Under the pieces are notes generated by a model. That model was not told the DNA's origin and searched no databases. It was given only the letters and a program-made list of their open reading frames with translations. A stretch of 64,000 bases of DNA from Lederbergia lenta NBRC 16444 (lineage in GTDB: Bacteria; Bacillota; Bacilli; Bacillales; Bacillaceae_C), in assembly GCF_001591545.1 (NCBI RefSeq), contig NZ_BCVC01000007.1, positions 1-64,000 of the forward strand, written 5' to 3'. Of the stretch, positions 53,825 through 62,697 are shown piece after piece; the first letter of the stretch is position 1; each line of letters starts with the position of its first letter. The position numbers and the translations under genes are program-made.

Positions 53825-54958
53825 TTATAAAAATCTAGCTAATGATAAATGATCGATTGGATAATCCGTTTTTCCAGTTGTGGCAAGATCTGCGGCTATT
53901 TGGCCAAAAATTGGCGCCATTTTAAAACCATGCCCCGAAAAGCCACCTAGTACAACCGTATTATTAAATTGGGGATGAATACCAACAATAGCATCATTAT
54001 CAGGTGTATATGCATCCATATAAGCACTTACACGGCTCGGTGCCGGATGTAAACCTGACATTAATTGACTCACTGCACAATTTACCTTTTGTAGACTTTG
54101 GACGTCTACACTTCGATCAAGTGCGCTAGCATCATCTACTTGTCCATAAAAAGTTCCAAGTGCCACCTTTACCATGCTACCGTCTAACGTTGGTGCCCCA
54201 AAAAAAGTGATATCACGGCTCATCCTGATAAATGTAGGGAATTGATCAATATCAAACTTCTTTTCTGTTAATATAGGGTACCATGTCATCACTAATCTCT
54301 GAACTGTTAGTTGCTTTTGAAGCTCTGGAAGTAAAGTCCCAGTCCAAGGACCGGCTGTTATGATGACTTTCTTCACTCGATAATACGCATCATTGGCTTT
54401 GATGTTCACACCGTGTTCATCGGGGATGATCTCTTGAACTTGCGCATGTTTTTGTACAGTTGCTCCGAGTTTTTCAGCGGATTGAACCGCCGCCAAAACA
54501 GAAAGCTCTGGACGTAGAAATCCAGCTTGCTTGTCTAAAACCATCACTTCTCCTGGTAGTAAACGATGTTGCGGGAAATGTTCTTTCGCTGCTTTTTCAT
54601 CGAGCACTTCATGGTCAAGCTGATGCATTTGAATACTATTCATCACCGACTTTATGAAGTCACTTTCAGGGTCACCAATCATCAGACCACCATTAATAGT
54701 AAGTAGGTTAAAGCCAGATTCTTGTTCAAGTTCTCTCCATTGACTAAATGCTTCTTGAAGCAATGGCACATATTCAGCACCTTCAAAATATGCGGTCCTA
54801 AAAAGTCGTGATTCCCCTCCGGCAGCTGACTGATCATGTCCAATCCCAAACTGCTCAAAGCCTAAAACGGAAACACCTCTTCGAGCAAGTTGCCACATTG
54901 CCATACTACCCATTGTCCCAAGACCAATTACCGCTACTTCTGCATCCATATAATACAC
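53825..54958 (-). CDS. FAD-dependent amine oxidase, SoxA/SolA-like
   Basis: A 377-residue oxidase of the monomeric sarcosine oxidase/N-methyltryptophan oxidase family. The FAD-binding motif VIGLGTMGSMAMWQLARRG is at 10-28, and GESRLFRTAYFEG and GFSGHGFKMAP fit the family. The covalent flavin Cys that precedes TPD in known members is replaced: here the segment is AYMDAYTPD with Y313 at that place. FAD may be non-covalent or the substrate different. It is a single gene. Confidence 0.85.
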   Translation of the reverse strand: MYYMDAEVAVIGLGTMGSMAMWQLARRGVSVLGFEQFGIGHDQSAAGGESRLFRTAYFEGAEYVPLLQEAFSQWRELEQESGFNLLTINGGLMIGDPESDFIKSVMNSIQMHQLDHEVLDEKAAKEHFPQHRLLPGEVMVLDKQAGFLRPELSVLAAVQSAEKLGATVQKHAQVQEIIPDEHGVNIKANDAYYRVKKVIITAGPWTGTLLPELQKQLTVQRLVMTWYPILTEKKFDIDQFPTFIRMSRDITFFGAPTLDGSMVKVALGTFYGQVDDASALDRSVDVQSLQKVNCAVSQLMSGLHPAPSRVSAYMDAYTPDNDAIVGIHPQFNNTVVLGGFSGHGFKMAPIFGQIAADLATTGKTDYPIDHLSLARFL

Positions 54959-55036
54959 ACCTCTTTACTAATAAAATATTTCCAAAATACTTATCTCTTC
55001 TAATTTTACTGCATGAGTTCGATACACCCAAAGTTT

Positions 55037-55564
55037 TCAAGTATTTTTTTGTGTGCCTCCTTCTAATTGAAGTAAATATCGCTTCATTTCTGTGCCTCCG
55101 CGATAACCAGTTATTGCCCCATTTTTTCCAATCACACGATGACATGGCACCGTTATAAGTACTGGGTTTGCACCAATCGCCGATCCAACCGCACGGACTG
55201 CTTTCGGCCTTTTAATCATTTCCGCTATATCTGAATAGGAGTATGTTTTTCCGTAAGGAATCTGCTTTAATGCTTCCCAAATTTCTTCTTGAAACGGCGT
55301 ACCTTTTATATCTACAGGCAAGGAGAATGACTGTCGATCTCCCTCAAAGTATTCACGTAGTTCAGATAAATATGGTTTCAATGTTTCCTGCTTTTCAATA
55401 AGGATTGCTTTCGGAAAATGCTTCTGTATCCATGCTTCAAACTCTTCATACAACTGCCCAGGTGAACCGATATAGCAAAGTCCCTTTTCAGTCTTGGCTA
55501 TATATAATTGTCCTAGGTCATATTCTAAAATGGACCATTCAATGACTTGTTCTTTTTTAACCAT
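55037..55564 (-). CDS. ogt: Methylated-DNA-protein cysteine methyltransferase
   Basis: A 175-residue O6-alkylguanine-DNA alkyltransferase that repairs alkylated guanine by transferring the alkyl group to itself. The acceptor is C141 in PCHRVIG; the helix-turn-helix and arginine finger lie at about 110-130 (YSDIAEMIKRPKAVRAVGSA). It is a single gene; the 277 bases upstream contain no other gene but hold the divergent promoter region of the c-subunit-like gene. Confidence 0.95.
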   Translation of the reverse strand: MVKKEQVIEWSILEYDLGQLYIAKTEKGLCYIGSPGQLYEEFEAWIQKHFPKAILIEKQETLKPYLSELREYFEGDRQSFSLPVDIKGTPFQEEIWEALKQIPYGKTYSYSDIAEMIKRPKAVRAVGSAIGANPVLITVPCHRVIGKNGAITGYRGGTEMKRYLLQLEGGTQKNT

Positions 55565-55753
55565 CAGCGCTCTCCCACTCCTTTATCTATATGTCTTTCA
55601 ATAGCCTGCTAGTGCGAATCCCAACTTCTCTTCAAATAGAATTAGGCATGTACCTTTACTTACTCATCTAGTCTTTAATTATACACCGTACTTGTCAATA
55701 CATTGAGACCATTTACCGTTATTCATGAGTCTATTTGATGTTATGTTAATCAT

Positions 55754-55801
55754 TTGATTTACGGATAATAGATTTAAATCAATAGAACAGTACGGTATAA
55801 T
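55754..55801 (+). promoter_or_regulatory. Predicted promoter with inverted repeat
   Basis: TTGATTTA and TAAATCAA form an inverted repeat (55754-55761 and 55775-55782) followed by TATAAT at 55796-55801. The -35 (TTTAAA) lies inside the right arm, so the repeat could be an operator for the following gene. Confidence 0.4.
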
Positions 55802-55889
55802 CAATGGTGATTATATTTATACTGGCGATCATAAAATTAGCATGATATTTACTTTAATTAAATCGGTAAAAGAACTGGAGGGTATTTCA

Positions 55890-56300
55890 TTGTCAGCTGC
55901 TTATTTGTTTATGTTTGGTTCTGTTCTTGCTGTTATTTCTATTTTAATAGTTTTTAAGATGTTCATTGATAAGGTGAAGCGAGCACCCGAGGACCGTAAT
56001 GCCTTACAATCGAAGTTTTTTGTTGGAGTGGCAATTGCCGAGGTTATTCCGATTATACTAATTGTCTTTGGATTTATTATGAGTCAACCTGTCGCATTAA
56101 TGGGTGATTTATTATTACCTGCTATCATCATTATATTATCCATGGCTTTCGCTCCTTTCTTTATATTTCTGCAAACAAAGGTGGATGTAACTAAAGAAAC
56201 AAAGGGCATCGTTACTACATTGGCTTTCATAGGAGTTATGTTGACACTTAGCCTTCCTATCGTTTCACTTATAGGTCTTTTATTGTTACTTCCGAAATAA
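55890..56300 (+). CDS. ATP-synthase c-subunit-like membrane protein
   Basis: A 136-residue protein with four membrane helices. The first half copies the F-type c-subunit hairpin: helix, a polar loop R31-P33-E34-R36, then FVGVAIAEVIPIILIVF with E51 at the ion-binding position and P54 after it. The second half adds two more helices. I set the start at the TTG at 55890, eight bases after GGAGG; the ATG at 55842 lacks a ribosome binding site. No atp genes are nearby, so it is unlikely to be the real c-ring subunit. Function unknown. Confidence 0.72.
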   Translation: MSAAYLFMFGSVLAVISILIVFKMFIDKVKRAPEDRNALQSKFFVGVAIAEVIPIILIVFGFIMSQPVALMGDLLLPAIIIILSMAFAPFFIFLQTKVDVTKETKGIVTTLAFIGVMLTLSLPIVSLIGLLLLLPK

Positions 56301-56357
56301 AGTAGGGTTGGAGTTTATCTCTCTCCCTATTTTATTTGATTAGAAAAGAGGGTATTT

Positions 56358-57248
56358 ATGAAAATTTGGCAATATGCAATCATCGTTTTTTTAGGTGGAT
56401 GTTGTTACGGTGTTTTATCGACTTTCGTTAAGCTAGCTTATGCTGCTGGTTTTTCTATGGCAGAAGTAACAGGAGGGCAATTTTTATTCGGGACCCTTTT
56501 CATATGGTTGGTCTTTCTTTTTACTAGGAAAAACAAGATTTTGATAGATAAAATTCAAATACTAAAGATTATTGTTTCTGGTTTCCCAATGGGTTTAACA
56601 GGCATATTTTACTATAAATCATTACAAACAGTAGATGCTTCTCTTGCTATTATTTTTTTATTTCAATTTGTTTGGATTGGGACAGTTATTGAATGGGTTT
56701 TTTATAAAAAGAGGCCTGACCGAAGCAAAATCATTGCTATTATTGTTCTTCTCTTCGGTTCCGTGTTAGCAGCTGGTTTTATTGGAAATGGCTCGGGACA
56801 ATTCTCTTTAGTCGGCATAGTGTGGGGACTGCTTTCTGCTTGCACATTTTCAGTTTTTATTTTGGTAAGCGGAGCAGTTGGGAACAATACTCCTCCCATT
56901 CTTAAAAGTGCGCTTCTTTCGACAGGGGCTTTATTTATCGTGATGATACTGTTTCCACCATTGTTTATATTTCACTTCTCTACACTACTTGAATTAGCAC
57001 CGTATGCTTCATTACTTGGTTTATTTGGAGTCATATTACCACCTTTGTTATTTTCAATTGGCATGCCATATGTAGGACCAGGACTAGGAACGATCTTATC
57101 AGCATCAGAGCTGCCAATCGCCGTAATCATGTCTGCTACCATTTTAAGGGAGCAAGTGGCTATTTCCCAATGGTGTGGAGTGGTCTTCATTTTAGTAGGA
57201 ATTGCTTTCGGCAATGCCGCATTACTTAGAATAAAAAAGGTTACTTAA
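56358..57248 (+). CDS. EamA/DMT family transporter
   Basis: A 296-residue drug/metabolite transporter with ten predicted helices in two EamA repeats (about 1-140 and 150-290). GGCCYGVLSTFVKLAYAAGF and ILREQVAISQWCGVVFILVG are typical ends of the repeats. The substrate is unknown; relatives export amino acids, nucleosides or other metabolites. It follows the c-subunit-like gene by 57 bases on the same strand. Confidence 0.9.
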   Translation: MKIWQYAIIVFLGGCCYGVLSTFVKLAYAAGFSMAEVTGGQFLFGTLFIWLVFLFTRKNKILIDKIQILKIIVSGFPMGLTGIFYYKSLQTVDASLAIIFLFQFVWIGTVIEWVFYKKRPDRSKIIAIIVLLFGSVLAAGFIGNGSGQFSLVGIVWGLLSACTFSVFILVSGAVGNNTPPILKSALLSTGALFIVMILFPPLFIFHFSTLLELAPYASLLGLFGVILPPLLFSIGMPYVGPGLGTILSASELPIAVIMSATILREQVAISQWCGVVFILVGIAFGNAALLRIKKVT

Positions 57249-57253
57249 ACCAA

Positions 57254-57286
57254 TAGGTCTCTCTTTTAAAAATAATGAGAGACCTA
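57254..57286. terminator. Hairpin between EamA and hexulose isomerase genes
   Basis: A perfect 10-base stem TAGGTCTCTC/GAGAGACCTA with a 13-base T/A-rich loop between converging genes. The following T-run is weak on both strands. Confidence 0.55.
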
Positions 57287-57338
57287 GTACTATGTAAACA
57301 TTAGTATCGGTTGGTGAATATGGATTAAACTAAGGACA

Positions 57339-57887
57339 TTATTCCATATTACTGTGTTTCAAAAATGCTTGTTCATTACTAATTTCCTTTGAATTCGCAT
57401 ATGTTAGGCAAATATGATCAAAGAGAATATGAGCACATTGATCAAATAATGAACCAAGCGGTTGGATGGTTGCTTGTTCCCCTTCTTTTCGATATTTGGT
57501 CGCAGCCGGGACATGAAGGATCAAGGAAGCATATGAAGCTAGTTCAGATTCCGTATCTGTAGTAACTGCAATAACTGGGCAGCCAATAGACTGTGCCTTT
57601 TCTGCAGTCCAGATAACAGATTTTGTATTTCCTGAACCAGATACAGCAATAAGTACGTCCCCTGCTGATATTGCTGGTGTAATGGTTTCACCTATCACAT
57701 ATACTTCAGCATCTAGATGCATAAGTCTCATAGCAAATGATTTTGACATTAAGCCTGAACGTCCTTCTCCGATCACAAATATTCTATTTCCATTCCCCAA
57801 CTCTTTAACAATCATATCTACGTCCTGGGTATTACTCTCCTTGAGTACAGAAGAGATTTCTGTAAGAATTGTTTCTATTTGATCCAT
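57339..57887 (-). CDS. hxlB: 6-phospho-3-hexuloisomerase-like SIS protein
   Basis: A 182-residue SIS-domain isomerase of the PHI type (GNRIFVIGEGRSGLMSKSFA, SGSGNTKSVIWTAEKA, TTDTESELASYASL). PHI converts hexulose-6-phosphate to fructose-6-phosphate. It lies 16 bases after the HPS gene, the classic ribulose monophosphate pair, but inside a sugar-acid locus rather than with an HxlR regulator. The real substrate could be another keto-hexose phosphate. Confidence 0.85.
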   Translation of the reverse strand: MDQIETILTEISSVLKESNTQDVDMIVKELGNGNRIFVIGEGRSGLMSKSFAMRLMHLDAEVYVIGETITPAISAGDVLIAVSGSGNTKSVIWTAEKAQSIGCPVIAVTTDTESELASYASLILHVPAATKYRKEGEQATIQPLGSLFDQCAHILFDHICLTYANSKEISNEQAFLKHSNME

Positions 57888-57903
57888 TACATCTAGCCTT
57901 CCT

Positions 57904-58512
57904 TCATCCTATTATTTCCTTGAATATTTTTGCCACTTCTTCTGGCTGTTCAGCTTTTGTAATCGCAGAACCTATAATCAAAATATCAGGTTTTCGTTCT
58001 TCCATTCCTTTAAGGGAATCTGTTGTAATTCCTCCAGCGACTGCCCATTTTAGTGAATCATTAAAGCTCACTTCATTTACCTTTTTCCCTGCCAGTTCTT
58101 GTTCGTCTTTGCTAATATGATCACAAAATATCGCTTCTTTGTACTCGTATAGAGCTTCTTTTTGCTCATCCGTTGTATTTAATAAATCAATCATTACGGT
58201 TTTTCCATGCCTTTTTGCTCGATCCAAACATGCCTCTATTGTAGATAATGGAGCCACCCCCATCACTGTAGCTATATCTGCTCCAGCTTCAAAACATAAA
58301 TCGAATTCATAAGTAGCATTATCCATTGTTTTTATGTCACCTACAATGGTTTTATGAGGAAATACTTCTTTTAATGCAGATATACTTGTTACGCCATACT
58401 CTTTTATTAATGATGTGCCTACTTCAATCATATCAATGTATAATTCGGTACTTTTGGCTATCTGGATAGCTTCTCTAATTGTTAGGCGGTCTAAGGCTAG
58501 TTGAATCTTCAT
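57904..58512 (-). CDS. hxlA: 3-hexulose-6-phosphate synthase-like protein
   Basis: A 202-residue decarboxylase/aldolase of the OMP-decarboxylase suprafamily. LALD8, E30, D59-I-K61, D64 and H132 follow the HPS and 3-keto-gulonate-6-phosphate decarboxylase pattern; DIKTMDNATYE is closer to HPS. HPS joins formaldehyde and ribulose-5-phosphate. The gene has its own promoter with a LacI operator across the -10. The neighbouring KDG genes make a sugar-acid role possible. Confidence 0.8.
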   Translation of the reverse strand: MKIQLALDRLTIREAIQIAKSTELYIDMIEVGTSLIKEYGVTSISALKEVFPHKTIVGDIKTMDNATYEFDLCFEAGADIATVMGVAPLSTIEACLDRAKRHGKTVMIDLLNTTDEQKEALYEYKEAIFCDHISKDEQELAGKKVNEVSFNDSLKWAVAGGITTDSLKGMEERKPDILIIGSAITKAEQPEEVAKIFKEIIG

Positions 58513-58524
58513 TGTATCACCCTA

Positions 58525-58540
58525 ACTAAATCGATTTAGT
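58525..58540. promoter_or_regulatory. LacI operator at the hxlAB promoter
   Basis: ACTAAATCGATTTAGT, a perfect 16-base palindrome with central CG. It overlaps the predicted -10 and recurs at the head of the KDG operon (63501-63512), so the regulator encoded at 58590-59603 is the likely binder. Confidence 0.78.
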
Positions 58541-58564
58541 AACATTTAATTCAATGCCTTTCAA
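58536..58564 (-). promoter_or_regulatory. Promoter of hxlAB
   Basis: TTGAAA, 17 bases, TACTAA on the minus strand. The -35 lies in the right arm of the preceding terminator and the -10 overlaps the LacI palindrome. Confidence 0.65.
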
Positions 58565-58585
58565 CTTCAGATTGAAAGGCATTGA
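58551..58585 (-). terminator. Hairpin after the LacI regulator gene
   Basis: A perfect 14-base stem TCAATGCCTTTCAA/TTGAAAGGCATTGA with a seven-base loop, four bases past the lacI stop. The T-run is poor, so termination is probably partial. Confidence 0.65.
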
Positions 58586-58589
58586 TGAT

Positions 58590-59603
58590 TTATTTGTTTT
58601 CTGATTGGGAAGATTCCCTAATAATTAATTCACATGGAAAAACATAATCATTAAAGTCTTGTACCTTTTTTTCACTATTAATTTTCTTAATTAATAGGTC
58701 TGCAGCCTTTTGTCCCATTTCATATCCCGGCTGAGCAATCGTTGTTACGGGAGTCTCTGTTAGATGGGCAAATGGAAGATTATCAAAAACAATTAATGCC
58801 GTATCTATTCCGACCTTTATTTGTTTTTCTTTGAAAAACTCCAGAATTTCAAGAAATACAAGATCGTTCCCCGCTAATAAAGCGGTTGGTGGCTCTGGAA
58901 GATTAAAAAGTTTTTCGAGTTCATTTTTCATTTTTTTTATCTCGGAATGAACCATATATTCTTTTTCGAGAGGAATACCAGCTTCATGCAATGCCTGCTT
59001 ATAACCATTCAGTCTGTCAATCCGAGGGCTAATATTCAATGGTGGTGTTGCTATAGCAATCTTGTTATGACCGTTTTCTAAAAAGTGGTTAATAGCTTCA
59101 TAAGTAGCTTCCTTATTTCCAGCTATTACTACATTTGCTTGTAATCCTTCTATCTTTCTGTCCATGAAAACTACGGGATAATCTTCATTTATCATTTTTT
59201 CATATAGTTCAATATTTTTTCCAGTAGGAAAAATAATTAAACCATCTACTTGCTTTGCACGAAGTACTTCTATATATTTCTTTTCTTTTTCTGGATCATC
59301 ATCTGCATTACATAAGATTGCGTGCATATTATGCTTATGACAAAAATCCTCAATGGAACGGCTTACTTCCGTTGAAAAACGGTGCATAATATTTGCTATA
59401 ATTACGCCTATCATGGACGTGCGTTTCTGTTTTAAGCTTCTCGCAAGGTAGTTAGGCTGGTAGCCTAGTTCCTTTATAGCTTTATCAATTTTTTTCTTTG
59501 TATTTTCTCCCATATATTCATAACGTTTATTAATAAATTGTGAAACGGTGCTCTTAGAAACCCCTGCTTCATTAGCCACGTCAGCCATTGTTACTCTTGA
59601 CAT
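58590..59603 (-). CDS. LacI-family regulator of the sugar-acid locus (KdgR-like)
   Basis: A 337-residue repressor. The helix-turn-helix TMADVANEAGVSKSTVSQFI is followed by a sugar-binding-protein-like domain with HNKIAIATPP and PPTALLAGND. It lies between eda and hxlA on the same strand. Three matching CG-centred palindromes at two promoters of the locus make it the obvious regulator; the inducer is probably KDG or its phosphate. A TATAAT (about 59640) suggests an own promoter. Confidence 0.9.
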   Translation of the reverse strand: MSRVTMADVANEAGVSKSTVSQFINKRYEYMGENTKKKIDKAIKELGYQPNYLARSLKQKRTSMIGVIIANIMHRFSTEVSRSIEDFCHKHNMHAILCNADDDPEKEKKYIEVLRAKQVDGLIIFPTGKNIELYEKMINEDYPVVFMDRKIEGLQANVVIAGNKEATYEAINHFLENGHNKIAIATPPLNISPRIDRLNGYKQALHEAGIPLEKEYMVHSEIKKMKNELEKLFNLPEPPTALLAGNDLVFLEILEFFKEKQIKVGIDTALIVFDNLPFAHLTETPVTTIAQPGYEMGQKAADLLIKKINSEKKVQDFNDYVFPCELIIRESSQSENK

Positions 59604-59739
59604 ATTATCTTCCTCTTTCCACTTGCTTTGTAACTCTATATTATAGGCTGCAAACGTATTAATCCACTATTTCTCAGAATAGAGAGGTACAAGTTTGTGA
59701 AAAAGAGTAGGAATTATAATCATGGTTAACGCTTTGTTG

Positions 59740-60375
59740 CTATTCTCTCGCCTTCTTTACTTCTTCAATAAACCGTGCCGCTTTATTCTTTATAGTTAGC
59801 AGATATTCTTCTGTTAATTTAGATTCTGTATTAACTAGTGTACTTCCCACTCCCACCGCAACTGCTCCGGCTTTAATAAAATCCCCTGTATTATCTAAAT
59901 CAACTCCACCTGTCGGCATTAGTGGAATATGAGGTAATGGTCCTTTAATATTTTTTATGTAATCCGGACCGCCTGTTCCAGCTGGAAAAACTTTAATTAA
60001 ATCAGCACCATACTCATAGGCTGTTAATATTTCCGTAGGGGTAAATGCCCCAGGTACACTGATCACCCCATAGCGTTTAGCCATTGTGATCGTTTCTTTA
60101 TTTACAGTTGGAGAGAAGATAAATTTTGCACCTGCTAAGATCGCTACCCTTGTTGTCTCAGCATCAAGAACAGTTCCAGCCCCTACAAGAACATCTTGAT
60201 TAAAATAAACAGTGGCTGCTTCAATGACCGCTGCGGCTTGCGGAGTTTCCATCGTGATCTCTATTGCTGTAACACCGCCTTCTTTCAACGCATTTCCTAT
60301 CTGTATAATGGAATCTGGTGTTGCTCCTCTAATAACTGCCACGACACCTCTATTTTTAATCTCGGTTACTCCCAT
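59740..60375 (-). CDS. eda: KDPG/KHG aldolase
   Basis: A 211-residue class I aldolase that splits 2-keto-3-deoxy-6-phosphogluconate to pyruvate and glyceraldehyde-3-phosphate. GVVAVIRGATPDS, AIEITMETPQA (catalytic Glu) and FIFSPTVNKETI with the Schiff-base lysine region followed by KVFPA are visible. I chose the ATG at 60375, five bases after AGGGAGA; the longer frame adds 11 residues without family match. It completes the route from KDG kinase in the same operon. Confidence 0.93.
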   Translation of the reverse strand: MGVTEIKNRGVVAVIRGATPDSIIQIGNALKEGGVTAIEITMETPQAAAVIEAATVYFNQDVLVGAGTVLDAETTRVAILAGAKFIFSPTVNKETITMAKRYGVISVPGAFTPTEILTAYEYGADLIKVFPAGTGGPDYIKNIKGPLPHIPLMPTGGVDLDNTGDFIKAGAVAVGVGSTLVNTESKLTEEYLLTIKNKAARFIEEVKKARE

Positions 60376-60446
60376 TATTATCTCCCTTTCTTTAATCGTT
60401 TTTTGCAATGGATAAAAAATCCTATTCCTTTTAAAACGATTACTTT

Positions 60447-61736
60447 TTATAATGCGCTAGCTCGTAGTTTACTTGGTGATTCTATATTTTCTTTCCGTTT
60501 ATTCTTAGTTGCGATAATAGTTAAAATAGCAGATATCAGTAAGGAACCGGCCATAAATACATAGGAAGCACCAAAGCCTCCAGTAGCTCCATTCAAATAA
60601 CCAACTAGATATGCTCCGGCAAATGAACCTAATGCGCCCATTGAATTAATTAATGCCATTGCTCCTCCTGCAACATTTCTAGGTAAAATTTCTGGAATAA
60701 TGGCAAAGAATGGACCATACGGTGCATACATTGCTCCACCCGCTATAACAAGCAAAACAAAACTTAGCCAGAAATTACTCGTACCAATTAAATAGGAACC
60801 ATAAAATGCAATAGCTCCAATAAGAAGAAATGGCCATACAAATAATCTTCTATTTTGCATCTTATCTGAGAAATGCGAAGCTGTTAGCATTAGAACAACT
60901 GCTAGTATATATGGGACAGAAGATAACCATCCTGTTTTAACGATGTCCATATTTGGCGCGGCTTTTATAATGGAAGGAAGCCACATGACGAACCCATAAA
61001 CACCTACACTCCATAATGCATATTGCAACGACAACAGTATGACGGTTGGTGATCTAAATGCTTCACCATAATTTTTCACTGGTTTAATTCCTTGCTGTTC
61101 CTTTTCTAGTTCAGCATAAAGATCAGCTTTATCTCGAGCACTTAACCACTTTGCATCTTTCGGCTCATCAATAACAAGCTTCCACCAGATAAATGCCCAA
61201 ATGATTGCTGGTAGTCCTTCAATGATGAACATCCATCTCCAACCATATGCTTCAAGTAAATATCCAGAGACAATAGACATCCAAAGAACGGTTACTGGAT
61301 TGCCGAGTATTAAAAAAGTATTTGCGCGAGAGCGTTCTGCTTTTGTGAACCAATGACTTAAGAATACGAGCATCGCTGGCATGACAGCACTTTCAACAAC
61401 ACCAAGCATAAAGCGAATGACAATCAATAAGTTGATATTTGAAACCATCCCTGTCGCAGTCGCAAGAGCGCCCCACCCAATCAGGGACCAGAAAATTAGC
61501 ACTTTAGCGCTTTTTTTCTCCGCGTAATGCGCACCGGGAACTTGGAAAAAGAAGTAACCAAGAAAGAATAAAGAGCCAAGCAAAGATGATATGCCCGGTG
61601 TAACACCTAAATCTTCAGCCATGCCTCCGGCTGCACCAAATGCATAGTTAGCCCGATCAAGATATGCGAGACTATATGTAATAAAAACGATTGGTATAAG
61701 ACGAATCCACCTTTGTTTCGCAATTGTTTGCTTCAT
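60447..61736 (-). CDS. MFS sugar-acid transporter (ACS family)
   Basis: A 429-residue major facilitator with 12 membrane helices, of the anion:cation symporter branch that includes hexuronate (ExuT) and glucarate/galactarate (GudP/GarP) transporters. The N-terminal YSLAYLDRANYAFGAAGGMA stretch is typical. It lies between the kdgK and eda genes, one base after kdgK. It probably imports a hexuronate, KDG or aldarate. The 71 bases after it show no clear terminator. Confidence 0.9.
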   Translation of the reverse strand: MKQTIAKQRWIRLIPIVFITYSLAYLDRANYAFGAAGGMAEDLGVTPGISSLLGSLFFLGYFFFQVPGAHYAEKKSAKVLIFWSLIGWGALATATGMVSNINLLIVIRFMLGVVESAVMPAMLVFLSHWFTKAERSRANTFLILGNPVTVLWMSIVSGYLLEAYGWRWMFIIEGLPAIIWAFIWWKLVIDEPKDAKWLSARDKADLYAELEKEQQGIKPVKNYGEAFRSPTVILLSLQYALWSVGVYGFVMWLPSIIKAAPNMDIVKTGWLSSVPYILAVVLMLTASHFSDKMQNRRLFVWPFLLIGAIAFYGSYLIGTSNFWLSFVLLVIAGGAMYAPYGPFFAIIPEILPRNVAGGAMALINSMGALGSFAGAYLVGYLNGATGGFGASYVFMAGSLLISAILTIIATKNKRKENIESPSKLRASAL

Positions 61737-61737
61737 A

Positions 61738-62697
61738 TTAATTCACCTCTTGTATTGGTATTTTCATATACTCAATTAATTGTTGACGGTTAGGGTATCC
61801 ATCGTTATCTCCTGCTGATTGTACAGCCAATGCCCCGATTGCATTTCCACGTAGAACTGCTTCCTGCAATGAAAGATTTTCAAGAAGCCCGCTGACTAGA
61901 CCAACAGCAAAACCATCACCCGCACCGACTGTGTCAATAACCTCCTTTACCTCGTAGGGTTTCACTACGCCTTCTTCTATGCCACTCTTATAAAAAGCAC
62001 CTTTATCGCCAAGTTTAATTACTACAAGTTTCACCCCTTTATCTAAATAAAAAGAGGCAATATCTTGCGGAGTGTTAAATCCTGTTAAAATCTCCCCTTC
62101 AGAAATACCTGGTAAAACATAATCAGCCTTTTGCGCAATTTTATTCGTTATTTCAATCATTTCCTGTTTCGACGTCCATAAAGTCGGTCTTAAATTCGGG
62201 TCAAAACTAACTGTTCTCCCAATTTCCTTCATATGTGAAAGAGCAGCATATGCAAATGCTCGTGTGTGACTTGAAATAGCCAATGGGATACCAGTCATAT
62301 GTAAGTGCCGAGCATTACTAAAATATTCTTTTTGAAAATCTTCTACTCCCATAAAACTTGCTGCAGATCCTCTTCTGAAATATTGCACCTCAGGATCCCC
62401 TGTTAAGACTTTGGATTTTATCTGGAAACCGCTAGGAAATCGCTCATCCGTATACACATGTTCTAAATCTACATTTTCTTCAGTAAGCCTCTTCATAATA
62501 AATTGACCAAATGCGTCTGATCCTACTTTACTTGCCCAACCAGCCTTTAACCCCAGCCTAGAAAGACCAATTGCTACATTTGTTTCAGCTCCTGCGAGTT
62601 CCCTTGTAAAGTGCTCAATTTCATGAAGAGGTCCAGGAGTTTCTGCCATAAACATTGCCATTGCTTCTCCAAATGTCACCACATCTAACTTTTGCAT
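61738..62697 (-). CDS. kdgK: 2-keto-3-deoxygluconate kinase
   Basis: A 319-residue PfkB-family sugar kinase. FGEAMAMF at the start, the ELAGAETNVAIGLSRLG substrate region and the C-terminal DTVGAGDGFAVG with the catalytic Asp are clear. With the downstream aldolase it makes KDG to pyruvate plus glyceraldehyde-3-phosphate. It overlaps the preceding gene by 13 bases. Confidence 0.9.
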   Translation of the reverse strand: MQKLDVVTFGEAMAMFMAETPGPLHEIEHFTRELAGAETNVAIGLSRLGLKAGWASKVGSDAFGQFIMKRLTEENVDLEHVYTDERFPSGFQIKSKVLTGDPEVQYFRRGSAASFMGVEDFQKEYFSNARHLHMTGIPLAISSHTRAFAYAALSHMKEIGRTVSFDPNLRPTLWTSKQEMIEITNKIAQKADYVLPGISEGEILTGFNTPQDIASFYLDKGVKLVVIKLGDKGAFYKSGIEEGVVKPYEVKEVIDTVGAGDGFAVGLVSGLLENLSLQEAVLRGNAIGALAVQSAGDNDGYPNRQQLIEYMKIPIQEVN

